Positions 1-5,223 are shown, counted from the first letter of the stretch. The stretch: DNA of 6,015 nucleotides from an uncultured bacterium (GCA_903862375.1 CAIOXR010000036.1:1-6015), one strand, 5' to 3'. Numbers and translations are program-made. Notes: a model not told the origin generated them from the sequence alone.

Positions 1-1
1 A

Positions 2-364
2 ATGTATAGTTCGTTATTCTTACTATTTACTGGATTTATTACATTACGACCTCAATTACCACCACCTGAAGTTGCTACACCTTACATATTAACAGGGACA
101 GCGAGCCGATATGATTACTTGCTTCCCTGACTACCTAATTATTCTATGAGTCATAGAACTTGTGCGATGAGGATATTACCAAAGTATTCAACATGGAAGG
201 TATGTAATATAGATAATTGAAAATGTATAGAATGTTTCCAGAATGATTACTGACCTAAAGAATATACCAATAGAATAATAGATTTAAGTTCGTACGCTTT
301 TAGCTTAATAGGAAATACTAGAAAATGATTGATGAATGTAAGAATAGAAAAAATAGAAAACTAA
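2..364 (+). CDS. RlpA-like double-psi beta-barrel protein (probable cell-wall lytic enzyme)
   Basis: Read with TGA as glycine this gives 120 residues ending in TAA. Residues 5-15 are hydrophobic (SLFLLFTGFIT), like an export signal, followed by a proline-rich linker and a double-psi beta-barrel domain from about residue 31. Hallmarks visible are the opening TASRYDY, SHRTCAMR (His51), VCNIDNGKC, NDYGP (Asp82) and RIIDLSSYAF (94-100). RlpA-family proteins use a conserved His and Asp on this barrel to cleave peptidoglycan glycan strands outside the membrane. Four glycines are TGA (43, 73, 84, 109), including those of NGKC and NDYGP. In a phage this suggests lysis or wall penetration. Only one base precedes the ATG at 2, so the true start may lie upstream. 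The overlapping small membrane gene supports a lysis role, which is inference. The fold call is firm and the biological role moderately so. Confidence 0.85.
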
Positions 365-438
365 GATGATGTAGTTGCTTTTTAATCGCAGTCCTGATAG
401 TTATTGCGTACTACTTGATACTAGCTTTATTATATTAA
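325..438 (+). CDS. 37-residue single-span membrane protein overlapping the RlpA-like gene
   Basis: The ATG at 325 lies inside the end of the RlpA-like gene in another frame (40-nt overlap), and the frame runs to TAA at 436. The protein has a very basic, cysteine-containing N-terminus (KNRKNRKLRGCSC) and one transmembrane helix from about residue 19 to 37, with almost nothing after it. About 59 percent of its codons start with a purine, as in the neighbouring genes. The only in-frame TGA is Gly15. Overlap with a wall-degrading enzyme and the holin- or spanin-like size suggest part of a lysis module. No family can be assigned, because single-span proteins this short carry too little signal. A chance reading frame cannot be excluded. 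Confidence 0.55.
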
Positions 439-452
439 CCTACCTATGAAAC
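435..452 (+). repeat. Gene-start leader repeat, copy 1 (TTAACCTACCT-ATG-AAAC)
   Basis: An 18-nt sequence identical to positions 655-672. It covers the last bases of the preceding stop region, an AACCTACCT leader and the start codon at 446. There is no purine-rich Shine-Dalgarno sequence. It supports the start at 446 and exemplifies the C-rich leaders in front of many genes here. Confidence 0.7.
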
Positions 453-643
453 TTGTATCACGATGTAATAGGTGTTGAAAGAGACGATACGACAAAGACA
501 TACCGAAAAGAAAAACTATGTTTGATATGGATAAAAGACATAAATGTAGAGTAAGAACACGAAAACAATTACAAGAGTTTTTACCAAGAATGCGAGTAAA
601 CTGAGTAAGAAAGTTCAACTGATTTTATACAAAAATAAGATAA
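446..643 (+). CDS. Small basic CxxC protein, unknown function
   Basis: 65 residues from the ATG directly after the TTAACCTACCT leader to TAA at 641. The protein is strongly basic. It has one Cys-x-x-Cys pair (Cys7, Cys10, in SRCNRCGKRR) and a further His32/Cys34 (KRHKC), which together could bind one zinc ion in a knuckle-like fold. The C-terminal half (RVRTRKQLQEFLPRMRVNGVRKFNGFYTKIR) is rich in Arg and Lys, as in small nucleic-acid-binding proteins. Three TGA codons fall at Gly11, Gly53 and Gly59. In the standard code the gene would stop after 10 residues. I do not recognise a family, and zinc or nucleic-acid binding is inferred only from the residues. Confidence 0.6.
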
Positions 644-654
644 TCTTTATTAAT

Positions 655-672
655 TTAACCTACCTATGAAAC
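655..672 (+). repeat. Gene-start leader repeat, copy 2 (TTAACCTACCT-ATG-AAAC)
   Basis: The second exact copy of the 18-nt sequence at 435-452, here at the start of the lipoprotein gene with ATG at 666. Two identical leaders 220 nt apart in front of unrelated proteins imply a shared expression signal rather than coding conservation. Confidence 0.7.
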
Positions 673-1178
673 CACGATTTGCTCTATTACTACCATTGGT
701 GCTTTTATTTGCTGGATGCTCTACAAAGATACAGGTGCAATGTATTTATCCCAATACCACTTGAGATATCGAAATTTTTGATATAAATACTTGAATACAA
801 GAACAACAGAATAGTAATAAAGATTTTGATTTATGATGTGATGATGTATTTGAGTGAGAATGTTTAATTTATGATGATAATAAGATAAAACAAGTACGAC
901 AAAAGGCAGAGCCTAAAAAGGAATATGATAAAATACTAAAAAATTTGTGATATATGTGTGATTATATATGAGATGAACAATGTAGATTTTATTGGAGAAC
1001 TGCTTGATACCCAAAGTATGATGATATGACAGATAGTGAACGATTAGCACATTTCTATGCGAGATATAAAACAGAATGAAATAATATGTGATGTCGTAGA
1101 TATTGTAATTATGTACGACCAGAGTGAAGTATAAATAATAATGGAAGCTGTAAACAAATGTGTGAGGCATACTATTAA
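666..1178 (+). CDS. Cysteine-rich secreted lipoprotein
   Basis: 170 residues, ending in TAA, with ten in-frame TGA codons read as glycine. The N-terminus is a textbook lipoprotein signal: MKPRF, a hydrophobic stretch of Leu/Val (7-15) and the lipobox Leu-Phe-Ala-Gly-Cys with the acylated cysteine at residue 18. Nine further cysteines (26, 58, 66, 98, 106, 143, 147, 162, 166) are spread through the mature part, partly as CxxxC pairs near the end (GCRRYC, SCKQMC), suggesting several disulfides outside the membrane. The middle is acidic (DFDLGCDDVFEGECLIYDDN). No enzyme motif is visible. Phage-encoded lipoproteins are known to act in superinfection exclusion or host surface change. That role is a guess here, resting only on the lipobox and position. 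The start is secured by the leader and the signal peptide. Confidence 0.82.
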
Positions 1179-1190
1179 ATTTTAATCCTT

Positions 1191-1205
1191 CCCCCCCAAA
1201 AAAAA
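1191..1205 (+). repeat. Adjacent homopolymer tracts (seven C, eight A) abutting a start codon
   Basis: Seven C followed by eight A, the last A being the first base of the ATG at 1205. The tract sits where a ribosome binding site would be, and polymerase slippage here would change leader spacing. It is also an extreme example of the C-rich leaders in this window. Confidence 0.5.
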
Positions 1206-1480
1206 TGATGCAAACAGACAAGGAATGAAAGAAGAAAAAACTATACATATATTGTCCAGAATATGATGAAGATTGGATTATGTGAATAGTTGCTAATAGT
1301 TATAAGGAAGCAAAAGCATTTGTTATTAAAGAAAATTGGGCAGATTATGAGCGATGGAAATTAGTTAAGACTATGTTCTTACATATTAGAAAAGATATAG
1401 ATGTAAGCGATTTACCATATTGAGAAGTAGATACAGATATATGATTACAAAGATGAATTTATGACCACGAATATAACTAA
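1205..1480 (+). CDS. Unknown 91-residue soluble protein
   Basis: Begins ATG ATG right after the C7A8 tract (the second ATG at 1208 is equally possible) and ends in TAA. A lysine-rich N-terminus (EGKKKKLYIYCPEYDEDW) leads into IMGIVANSYKEAKAFVIKENW. That pattern of a beta-strand, a short helix with Glu-Ala-Lys and another strand resembles small alpha/beta phage proteins of unknown function. The C-terminal third is acidic (DIDVSDLPYGEVDTDI). Four TGA codons are read as glycine, at residues 8, 27, 73 and 80, plus one more at 84. There is no signal peptide or membrane segment. I do not recognise the family. Dense first-position purines and a clean open frame under table 25 support it being a gene. 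Confidence 0.65.
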
Positions 1481-1521
1481 CTCCCTACTACCATAACCCT
1501 TTATTTTTAACCTTTATAATT

Positions 1522-2151
1522 ATGAAATTCTCACTAACGAAAAATACTAAAGACTGGTTTGGTACAACACTATTCCAAATTAAAGCAGAGATGTCGTTTG
1601 GCTCTGTATCTAAATGAGATATTTGAGGGCGGGTAGAGAAAGAAAAAAATCTCTCGCAGGAAGACAATGCTTGGGTGTCCTGAAATGCTTGGGTGTACTG
1701 AAATGCTTGTGTGTACTGAAATGCTTGGGTGTCCTGAAATGCTTGTGTGTACTGAGATGTTTGTGTGTACTGAAATGCTTGGGTGTCCTGAGATGCTTGG
1801 GTGTACTGAAATGCTAGGGTGTACTGAGATGCTAGGGTGTACTGAGATGCTTGTGTGTACTGAAATGCTAGGGTGTACTGAGATGCTAGGGTGTACTGAA
1901 ATGCTTGTGTGTCCTGAAATGCTTGTGTGTCCTGAAATGCTTGTGTGTACTGAAAAATTAAACTAGAATTCTGACGATGTTTCGCTAGAAAAGAGAAAGA
2001 CTGGAATATATCAGAAGTAGAGAATGAATGAGTAATATTACTGATTAAAGACTATAAACCAGCAGAAGAAGAAGTAGAGGACTATGTACAGAAAGCAATA
2101 AAACTCTTGGAAGATAAATGAATGATAAAAGACTGAAAGATACTTATATAG
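1522..2151 (+). CDS. Hexapeptide-repeat left-handed beta-helix protein (GNAWVYG type)
   Basis: 209 residues from ATG 1522 to TAG. The N-terminus (about 1-47) ends in SKGDIGGRVEKEKNLSQEDNAWV, the usual lead-in of this phage and bacterial repeat family. Residues 48-143 are sixteen consecutive six-residue units of the form Gly-Asn/Asp-Ala-x-Val-Tyr/Ser, where x is Trp, Cys or Arg, with one unit having Val for Ala. Such units form a left-handed parallel beta-helix, as in the YdcK-type proteins. From 144 comes a charged tail (FGRCFARKEKDWNISEVENEG) and a helical C-terminus. There are 22 in-frame TGA codons, and every repeat glycine is one of them. Trp, Cys and Arg at x are one or two base changes apart (TGG/TGT/AGG). 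A tail, adhesin or other surface role is plausible but unproven. No acyltransferase residues are evident. The leader contains AACCC and AACC but no Shine-Dalgarno sequence. Confidence 0.88.
1663..1950 (+). repeat. 18-bp tandem minisatellite, 16 copies
   Basis: Sixteen back-to-back copies of a unit like TGAAATGCTTGGGTGTAC. The first copy starts GAC instead of TGA. Differences are confined to four codons: AAT/GAT, GCT/GTT, TGG/TGT/AGG and TCC/TAC. A 36-bp pair at 1807-1842 recurs exactly at 1861-1896, showing recent duplication. It lies in frame inside the beta-helix gene, so copy-number change adds or removes whole six-residue units. Confidence 0.95.
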
Positions 2152-2178
2152 TTTTACCACTAACCCCAACCCAATAAG

Positions 2179-2718
2179 ATGGAAGCAACTAAATGAATTA
2201 AATTATGAACTATTACTCGAGCTAAAAATGATATGAAGTGATGAAGTTGAATAGAGAAAAACTGAAAACGATATTATACATTTTACCAAGCGATACAAAC
2301 AGCTAAAGAGCAATGACTAACACTACCAACTAAACAAGATTTTCTTGATAGTTGATTTACGGAAGAACGAAGTAAAGATAATAAAAAACTAGCAGATAAA
2401 TTATGATTTACTTTAGATGGTTGATGTGATAGCGACGGTGCACTTGTCAATGAAGGCGAATATGGCTATGTTCGGTCGTCTTCTGAGAGAAATAGTGGTT
2501 TTGCGCGGTACTTCAATTTCGGTGAAGGTAAAGGCGGACTCAGTCGAGATAGTAGGAGCAGCGCTCTTGCCGTTCGTCCTGTCCTCAAGAACTCCACATC
2601 CGATAATTCGTCTATTTGACTATTTGAGAAGCTAGTAGAACGAGCAGAAGCGAATGGAGCTAAGCTATGAGCAAAGGCTGGGTATACCTTGTGAAAGATT
2701 TTACTTGATAATAAATAG
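2179..2718 (+). CDS. C-type-lectin / formylglycine-enzyme-fold protein (FISUMP/DUF1566-like), likely surface display
   Basis: 179 residues, ATG 2179 (leader CTAACCCCAACCC) to TAG. The N-terminal 34 residues are Gly- and Lys-rich. Then comes YTFYQAIQTAKEQGLTLPTKQDF (about 33-55), the 'A..A...G..LPT..E/DF' signature of this fold. A loop follows, then YGYVRSSSERNSGFARYFNFGEG (95-117) and SRDSRSSALAVRPVL (122-136), matching the family's closing pattern in which serine/asparagine-rich turns precede a VRPV strand. The last 43 residues form a charged helical tail. Members of this fold are often ligand-binding displays, and some are targets of diversity-generating retroelements. No reverse transcriptase or second copy of the segment is seen here. 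Glycine is TGA in residues 6-82 and in the tail, but residues 87-120 use only GGN. This half is also visibly richer in G+C (60 of 120 bases at 2461-2580). Confidence 0.75.
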
Positions 2719-2720
2719 AG

Positions 2721-2846
2721 ATGGAAAGAATAAAGCACCGACTGAGGAGAGTACAATGGCGATGTAATAACACTCCAGAATGAATTATTATATCCCCCTT
2801 GATAGTATATTTTATTGCGGTTATTATTCTGTATACTATATTTTAA
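2721..2846 (+). CDS. 41-residue single-span membrane protein
   Basis: ATG lies two bases after the previous TAG and the frame runs to TAA at 2844. The N-terminal half is strongly basic (MERIKHRLRRVQWRCNN). Residues 21-41 form one hydrophobic helix (GIIISPLIVYFIAVIILYTIF) ending the protein. The positive charges predict an N-in, C-out topology. One TGA codon is Gly21. The organisation resembles the 37-residue protein at 325-438: basic head, terminal helix, tight spacing to its neighbour. There is no leader motif, so translation is probably coupled to the upstream gene. Function and family are unknown. Confidence 0.55.
2799..2827 (+). promoter_or_regulatory. Possible sigma70-type promoter upstream of the methyltransferase gene
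   Basis: TTGATA at 2799-2804 and TATTAT at 2822-2827 are separated by exactly 17 bases, each one mismatch from consensus. The -10 element ends 38 bases before the ATG at 2866. It lies inside the small membrane gene in AT-rich sequence, so a chance match is quite possible. Confidence 0.3.
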
Positions 2847-2865
2847 TTTTTGTAAACCTATTAGG

Positions 2866-3486
2866 ATGAAAATATTAGTAGCTTGTGAAGAAAGCCAAGC
2901 AGTATGTATAGAACTTAGGAGATTATGACACGAAGCATATTCTTGTGATATACTCCCTTGTTCTTGATGACATCCCGAACGACATATCCAATGAGATGTA
3001 TTAGAACAGTTAGATAAATGATGGGATATGATGATAGCCTTCCCACCTTGCACACATTTAGCTGTTAGTTGAGCAAGACACTTCGCTAAGAAGATAGCAG
3101 ATGGCAGACAACAAGAATGAATAGATTTCTTTATGGCTATGGTAAATGCTCCTATAGAGAAGATAGCAATAGAAAATCCAATAGGGATAATGAGTAGTAA
3201 ACATAGAAAGCCAGACCAAATCATCCAACCACGAATGTTTGGAAGTGAAGCACAAAAGACAACCTGCTTACGATTAAAAAATCTACCACAATTAAAGCCA
3301 ACAGATATAGTAGGGAAGTGAGAGTTTTATACAGCACCTAGTGGGAAAAGATTACCAGTATGGTATAATCAGACATCGGTAAAATGAGATAGACAAAAGA
3401 GTAGAAATAAAACATTTCCTTGAATAGCAAAAGCAATGTCGGAACAGCGAGATTTAACTTCTTGAGAACGAACAGAATGAAAATAA
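2866..3486 (+). CDS. Compact phage DNA cytosine-C5 methyltransferase-like protein
   Basis: 206 residues, ATG 2866 (leader AAACCTATTAGG) to TAA. The start MKILVACEESQAVCIELRRLGHEAYSCDILPCSGGHPERHIQGDV matches a widespread phage family annotated as DNA (cytosine-5-)-methyltransferase. Pro60-Pro61-Cys62 (AFPPCTHLAVSGARHF) is the catalytic motif IV cysteine loop. Glu103-Asn104-Pro105 (IAIENPIG) corresponds to motif VI. MFGSEAQKTTCLRLKNLPQL and SRNKTFPGIAKAMSEQ are further family blocks. The protein is shorter than classical C5 enzymes (over 300 residues) and shows no large target-recognition region, as is usual for this phage group. Its substrate could be DNA or a nucleotide. No partner restriction gene is present, so host-restriction evasion or genome marking is likely. 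Twelve TGA codons encode glycine, alongside five GGN codons. Family membership is firm, exact activity less so. Confidence 0.85.
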
Positions 3487-3728
3487 TCCGAAAAACACTA
3501 CAAACTAAAAACTACAAGAAGCGTGGAAGGAAAAAAAATCCACCACAAAAACAACAGTGTATTATATGTTGAAAAATATATCAACCAAAAACAAAGAAAA
3601 AAAGTTTGTATTGTTCTATATGATGTAATGATAAGTCAAGAAAAAGAGAATACCTAAATAATGTAATACAAAAATCCTTTACCTTCCTAACCACCCCACG
3701 CAAATGACAGCAAAACTTAATAAGATAA
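3477..3728 (+). CDS. Small CxxC...CxxxC zinc-ribbon protein
   Basis: 83 residues. ATG 3477 overlaps the end of the methyltransferase gene by 10 nt, and TAA at 3726 lies 25 nt inside the next gene. The protein begins with a Lys/Arg-rich region (1-27) and then has CIICGKIYQPKTKKKSLYCSIGCNDKSRKREY. This carries four zinc-ligand cysteines at 28, 31, 46 and 50 (Cx2C, x14, Cx3C), the common 'C.iCGk.f.pk....YCS..C..k..r' treble-clef/ribbon pattern. Gly32 and Gly49 are TGA codons in that motif, and Gly78 is a third. It probably binds nucleic acid or serves as a structural zinc module. Comparable short proteins occur beside HNH nucleases in phages, and an HNH gene follows one gene later. The role is inferred. 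Confidence 0.7.
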
Positions 3729-4006
3729 TAACCATAACGCTAACAGAGAACCAGTTCCGTGAGATAGCTAATGCTTGTGAGTATCTAGGTAGACATCTAA
3801 TTAACCAACCAGATTTCAAAGCTCTAGTACTTGAGGATTGGATTGATGATAAGATAAAAATTGAGTCTGCACACATATTACTAGATATATGGAAAGTATG
3901 GGCTTGTGAGTATATAGGAGATAAAAGTGAGAGCGGTGTTTGTGTACATAATTATAAACCTATGAAAATGGGTGAGGATGATTTTATATCTATAAATAAA
4001 CAATAA
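3704..4006 (+). CDS. Unknown 100-residue helical protein
   Basis: Runs from ATG 3704 (leader CTAACCACCCCACGC) to TAA at 4004, overlapping the zinc-ribbon gene by 25 nt. It has no in-frame TGA. All four glycines are GGN, so it is the one substantial gene here that also reads through in the standard code. The sequence looks helical and acidic (LTENQFREIANACEYLGRHL, FKALVLEDWIDDKIKIESAHILLDIW). There is no membrane segment, signal or metal motif. I do not recognise it. Its first 16 coding and flanking bases are identical to those of the next gene, so both proteins start MTAKL. The following gene starts one base after this stop. Confidence 0.7.
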   Translation: MTAKLNKIITITLTENQFREIANACEYLGRHLINQPDFKALVLEDWIDDKIKIESAHILLDIWKVWACEYIGDKSESGVCVHNYKPMKMGEDDFISINKQ

Positions 4007-4007
4007 A

Positions 4008-4547
4008 ATGACAGCAAAACTAATAGATGAGCGAAAAGATATACCAGGATATGAATGATACCAAGCAAATATATTTGGTGATATTAAGAGTCTAAACTAT
4101 AATAGAGAAAAAAGAGGTAAAGTTCTAAAGCCACATATAAATAAGATAACCTGATATTCACAAGTTACTATTTGTTGAAAGTTAAGAACGGTACATAGGT
4201 TAATAGCAATCACATTTCTTCCTAATTATTTTAATAAAAAGACTGTAAATCATAAAGACAATAATAGAACAAACAATATTTTATCAAACTTAGAATGGGC
4301 TACTTATTCAGAAAATATAAAGTATTGATATGACCATTGAAATATAATTTCACCACACTGACTATTGTGAAAGTTTGGTAAAGAACATCCTCGTAGTAAG
4401 TTTTATATTCATAACACGATAGAAGAACCAAGCGTAACAGTAGCGTTCTTAGATGTTTATTTGAAGAGTATCTATGAACGAATCAACTCACTTAAATTTG
4501 TAGATAGAAATACCACGATAGAAAAATTCAGCGATAAATCATTTTAA
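4008..4547 (+). CDS. NUMOD4-type HNH homing endonuclease
   Basis: 179 residues, ATG 4008 one base after the preceding TAA, ending in TAA. Residues 11-30 (DIPGYEGYQANIFGDIKSLN) are the NUMOD4 DNA-contact motif. VTICGKLRTVHRLIAITFLPN (53-73) supplies the first histidine (His63) of the HNH_3 nuclease fold. NHKDNNRTNNILSNLEWATYSENIKYG (81-105) supplies the second histidine (His82) and the asparagines of the beta-beta-alpha metal site. FGKEHPRSKF (about 122-131) is the usual linker before a DNA-binding tail, and the last 45 residues are unassigned. Eight glycines are TGA, including the family-conserved one in PGYEGY. The product cuts DNA. In phages it is typically a free-standing mobile gene, and its position beside an unrelated gene with the same 5' end fits. 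No intron boundary is visible. Confidence 0.87.
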
Positions 4548-4562
4548 CCATTAACCACGAAC

Positions 4563-5072
4563 ATGGACAAAGAGATATTGAAGCCGAACACTAGCACAAG
4601 ATATATTTTGCAAGGTCTTGAAACAGACACTAGCAAAAATCTATTGTGCAAGGTTCGGTACTACTTACGTGGGTTCAGACCGATAATTAAGAATTTTAAA
4701 TATCGTCTAATCAAAATTCTTTCTTCATCTTTTCGTAAACTTTCAAATAAGACTCTTTATTCTTTAAGGTTGACCTTAAAATATTTAAAGAGTCTGTGCC
4801 AAACGACATATCCATATTTAATGGTTCGCTCAATTTTTGTTTCAATTTCTCTGATGCTTTTTCTATTTTCTCCCCTCTTTTGTCTAGCTGACCGAGTTTG
4901 AATTGATAAGCCAAGAAGCGTTCATTTCTTTTTTGGTTATTCTTTGCAAGAATGGCAGTTCGCAATGCCGTGATTAGTCATCCTATTCATATTACTATTG
5001 CTACTCGTGTACTTATTCAAACTTGCAAACTCTGATAAAAATTATGATGCATTTGGTAGACATAGAAAATAA
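4563..5072 (+). CDS. Possible 169-residue two-span membrane protein (competes with the - strand gene)
   Basis: Open under table 25 from ATG 4563 (leader TTTTAACCATTAACCACGAAC, good fit to other starts) to TAA at 5070, with TGA read as glycine at 4899 and 4971. It would have a basic head (1-86), one hydrophobic span at about 88-107 (SIFVSISLMLFLFSPLFCLA), a loop, a second span at about 138-153 and a basic end (FGRHRK). A start at ATG 4821 would give an 83-residue signal-peptide-like protein. Against it, beyond about position 4690 first codon positions are mostly pyrimidine, codons often end in C, and the product is rich in Ser/Leu/Phe, as expected when a Lys/Glu-rich gene on the other strand is read backwards. 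The first 45 to 50 codons look more coding-like (30 of 50 start with a purine), so a truncated gene here is possible. Confidence 0.35.
4588..4657 (+). repeat. Imperfect 39-nt direct repeat (ACACTAGCA...GCAAGGT)
   Basis: Two copies offset by 39 nt. ACACTAGCA at 4588-4596 and 4627-4635 is followed in each copy by an AT-rich middle and TGCAAGGT. The region sits between the HNH gene and the end of the - strand gene. An inverted pair GCACAA...TTGTGC also connects the copies. The function is unknown, and it could be a convergent-transcription boundary. Confidence 0.5.
4696..5052 (-). CDS. Probable membrane-anchored coiled-coil protein on the opposite strand
   Basis: 118 residues from ATG at 5052 down to TAA at 4696-4698, with TGA as glycine at residues 12, 22, 25 and 114. 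MHHNFYQSLQVG is followed by a single span at about 14-35 (STRVAIVIGIGGLITALRTAIL), glycine-rich as in packed helices. Next comes a highly charged helical part (NNQKRNERFLAYQFKLGQLDKRGEKIEKASEKLKQKL) and a Lys/Glu-rich end (KNKESYLKVYEKMKKEFGLDDI). About 62 percent of codons start with a purine (hand count), and A-ending codons dominate the span, as in the confident genes. The + strand is unusually T-rich just here. This is therefore the better reading of the region, though it would be the only - strand gene. Upstream on this strand are AAACCTTTTATTTT and CTACCAA-ATG, similar to other leaders. The family is unknown. Confidence 0.55.
4750..4795. repeat. Interrupted palindrome (AGACTCTTTA / TTTAAGGT arms)
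   Basis: AGACTCTTTA and TTTAAGGT on the left are mirrored by ACCTTAAA and TAAAGAGTCT on the right, around a two-base TG centre, with short unpaired AT-rich stretches between arm segments. About 18 base pairs could form. It lies within both competing reading frames, so it could be a transcription terminator-like stem, a protein-binding site or a coincidence of AT-rich sequence. Confidence 0.5.
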
Positions 5073-5135
5073 AAGGTTTGCTAACACAGAATAGTAATAA
5101 TAACCTCTTACTAATCAAGATTAAAGCCGAACTCC

Positions 5136-5211
5136 ACCACAAGTTGCTGTTGGTGCAAAGTTCTTACAGAACATACGCTATCGCTTGCACAACAGCTGTA
5201 AATCTTGTGGT
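5136..5211. repeat. Long imperfect inverted repeat / potential structured RNA
   Basis: Three arm segments pair in order: ACCACAAG (5136-5143) with CTTGTGGT (5204-5211), GCTGTTG (5146-5152) with CAACAGC (5190-5196), and TGCAA plus G (5154-5158, 5160) with CTTGCA (5184-5189). That is 21 pairs with two single-base bulges and one internal loop (TT against seven bases). The 23-base top contains a smaller potential GTTC-TTACA-GAAC hairpin. It lies in the 211-nt gap 5053-5263 between the - strand gene and the gene at 5264, just upstream of a TATAAT box. It could be an operator, a structured leader or small RNA, or an origin-type element. Confidence 0.6.
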
Positions 5212-5217
5212 AAGTTT

Positions 5218-5223
5218 TATAAT
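5218..5223 (+). promoter_or_regulatory. Perfect TATAAT -10 box upstream of the gene at 5264
   Basis: TATAAT lies 40 bases before the ATG at 5264 and seven bases after the right arm of the inverted repeat. No convincing -35 hexamer is present at 16-18 bases, where the inverted repeat's internal loop lies. If used, the promoter would be overlapped by the repeat, consistent with an operator. The match could be chance in AT-rich sequence. Confidence 0.3.

Noticed and set aside
913..1248. 111-residue - strand frame rich in Phe/Tyr/Ile
   Set aside because: It is antisense to the lipoprotein gene and the following start, with no sensible protein features.
1663..1950. CRISPR array
   Set aside because: The units are contiguous 18-bp copies without spacers and lie in a coding frame.
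1614..1966. Alternative repeat proteins (CLGVLK and MLGCTE units) in other frames of the minisatellite
   Set aside because: An 18-bp repeat is open in several frames by construction. Only the glycine-decoded frame gives a known repeat family with matching N-terminal lead-in.
2437..2616. Proven diversity-generating retroelement target
   Set aside because: Neither a reverse transcriptase nor a template copy is in the window, so only the fold and codon pattern are reported.
2466..3224. 252-residue open frame on the - strand
   Set aside because: It is antisense to the lectin-fold and methyltransferase genes, whose + products have clear family motifs. Its product is the Ser/Leu/Ile-rich type expected from reading real genes backwards.
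4612..4682. tRNA-sized stretch with GGTCT...AGACC ends
   Set aside because: Only five acceptor pairs form, and there is no T-loop consensus or D-arm.
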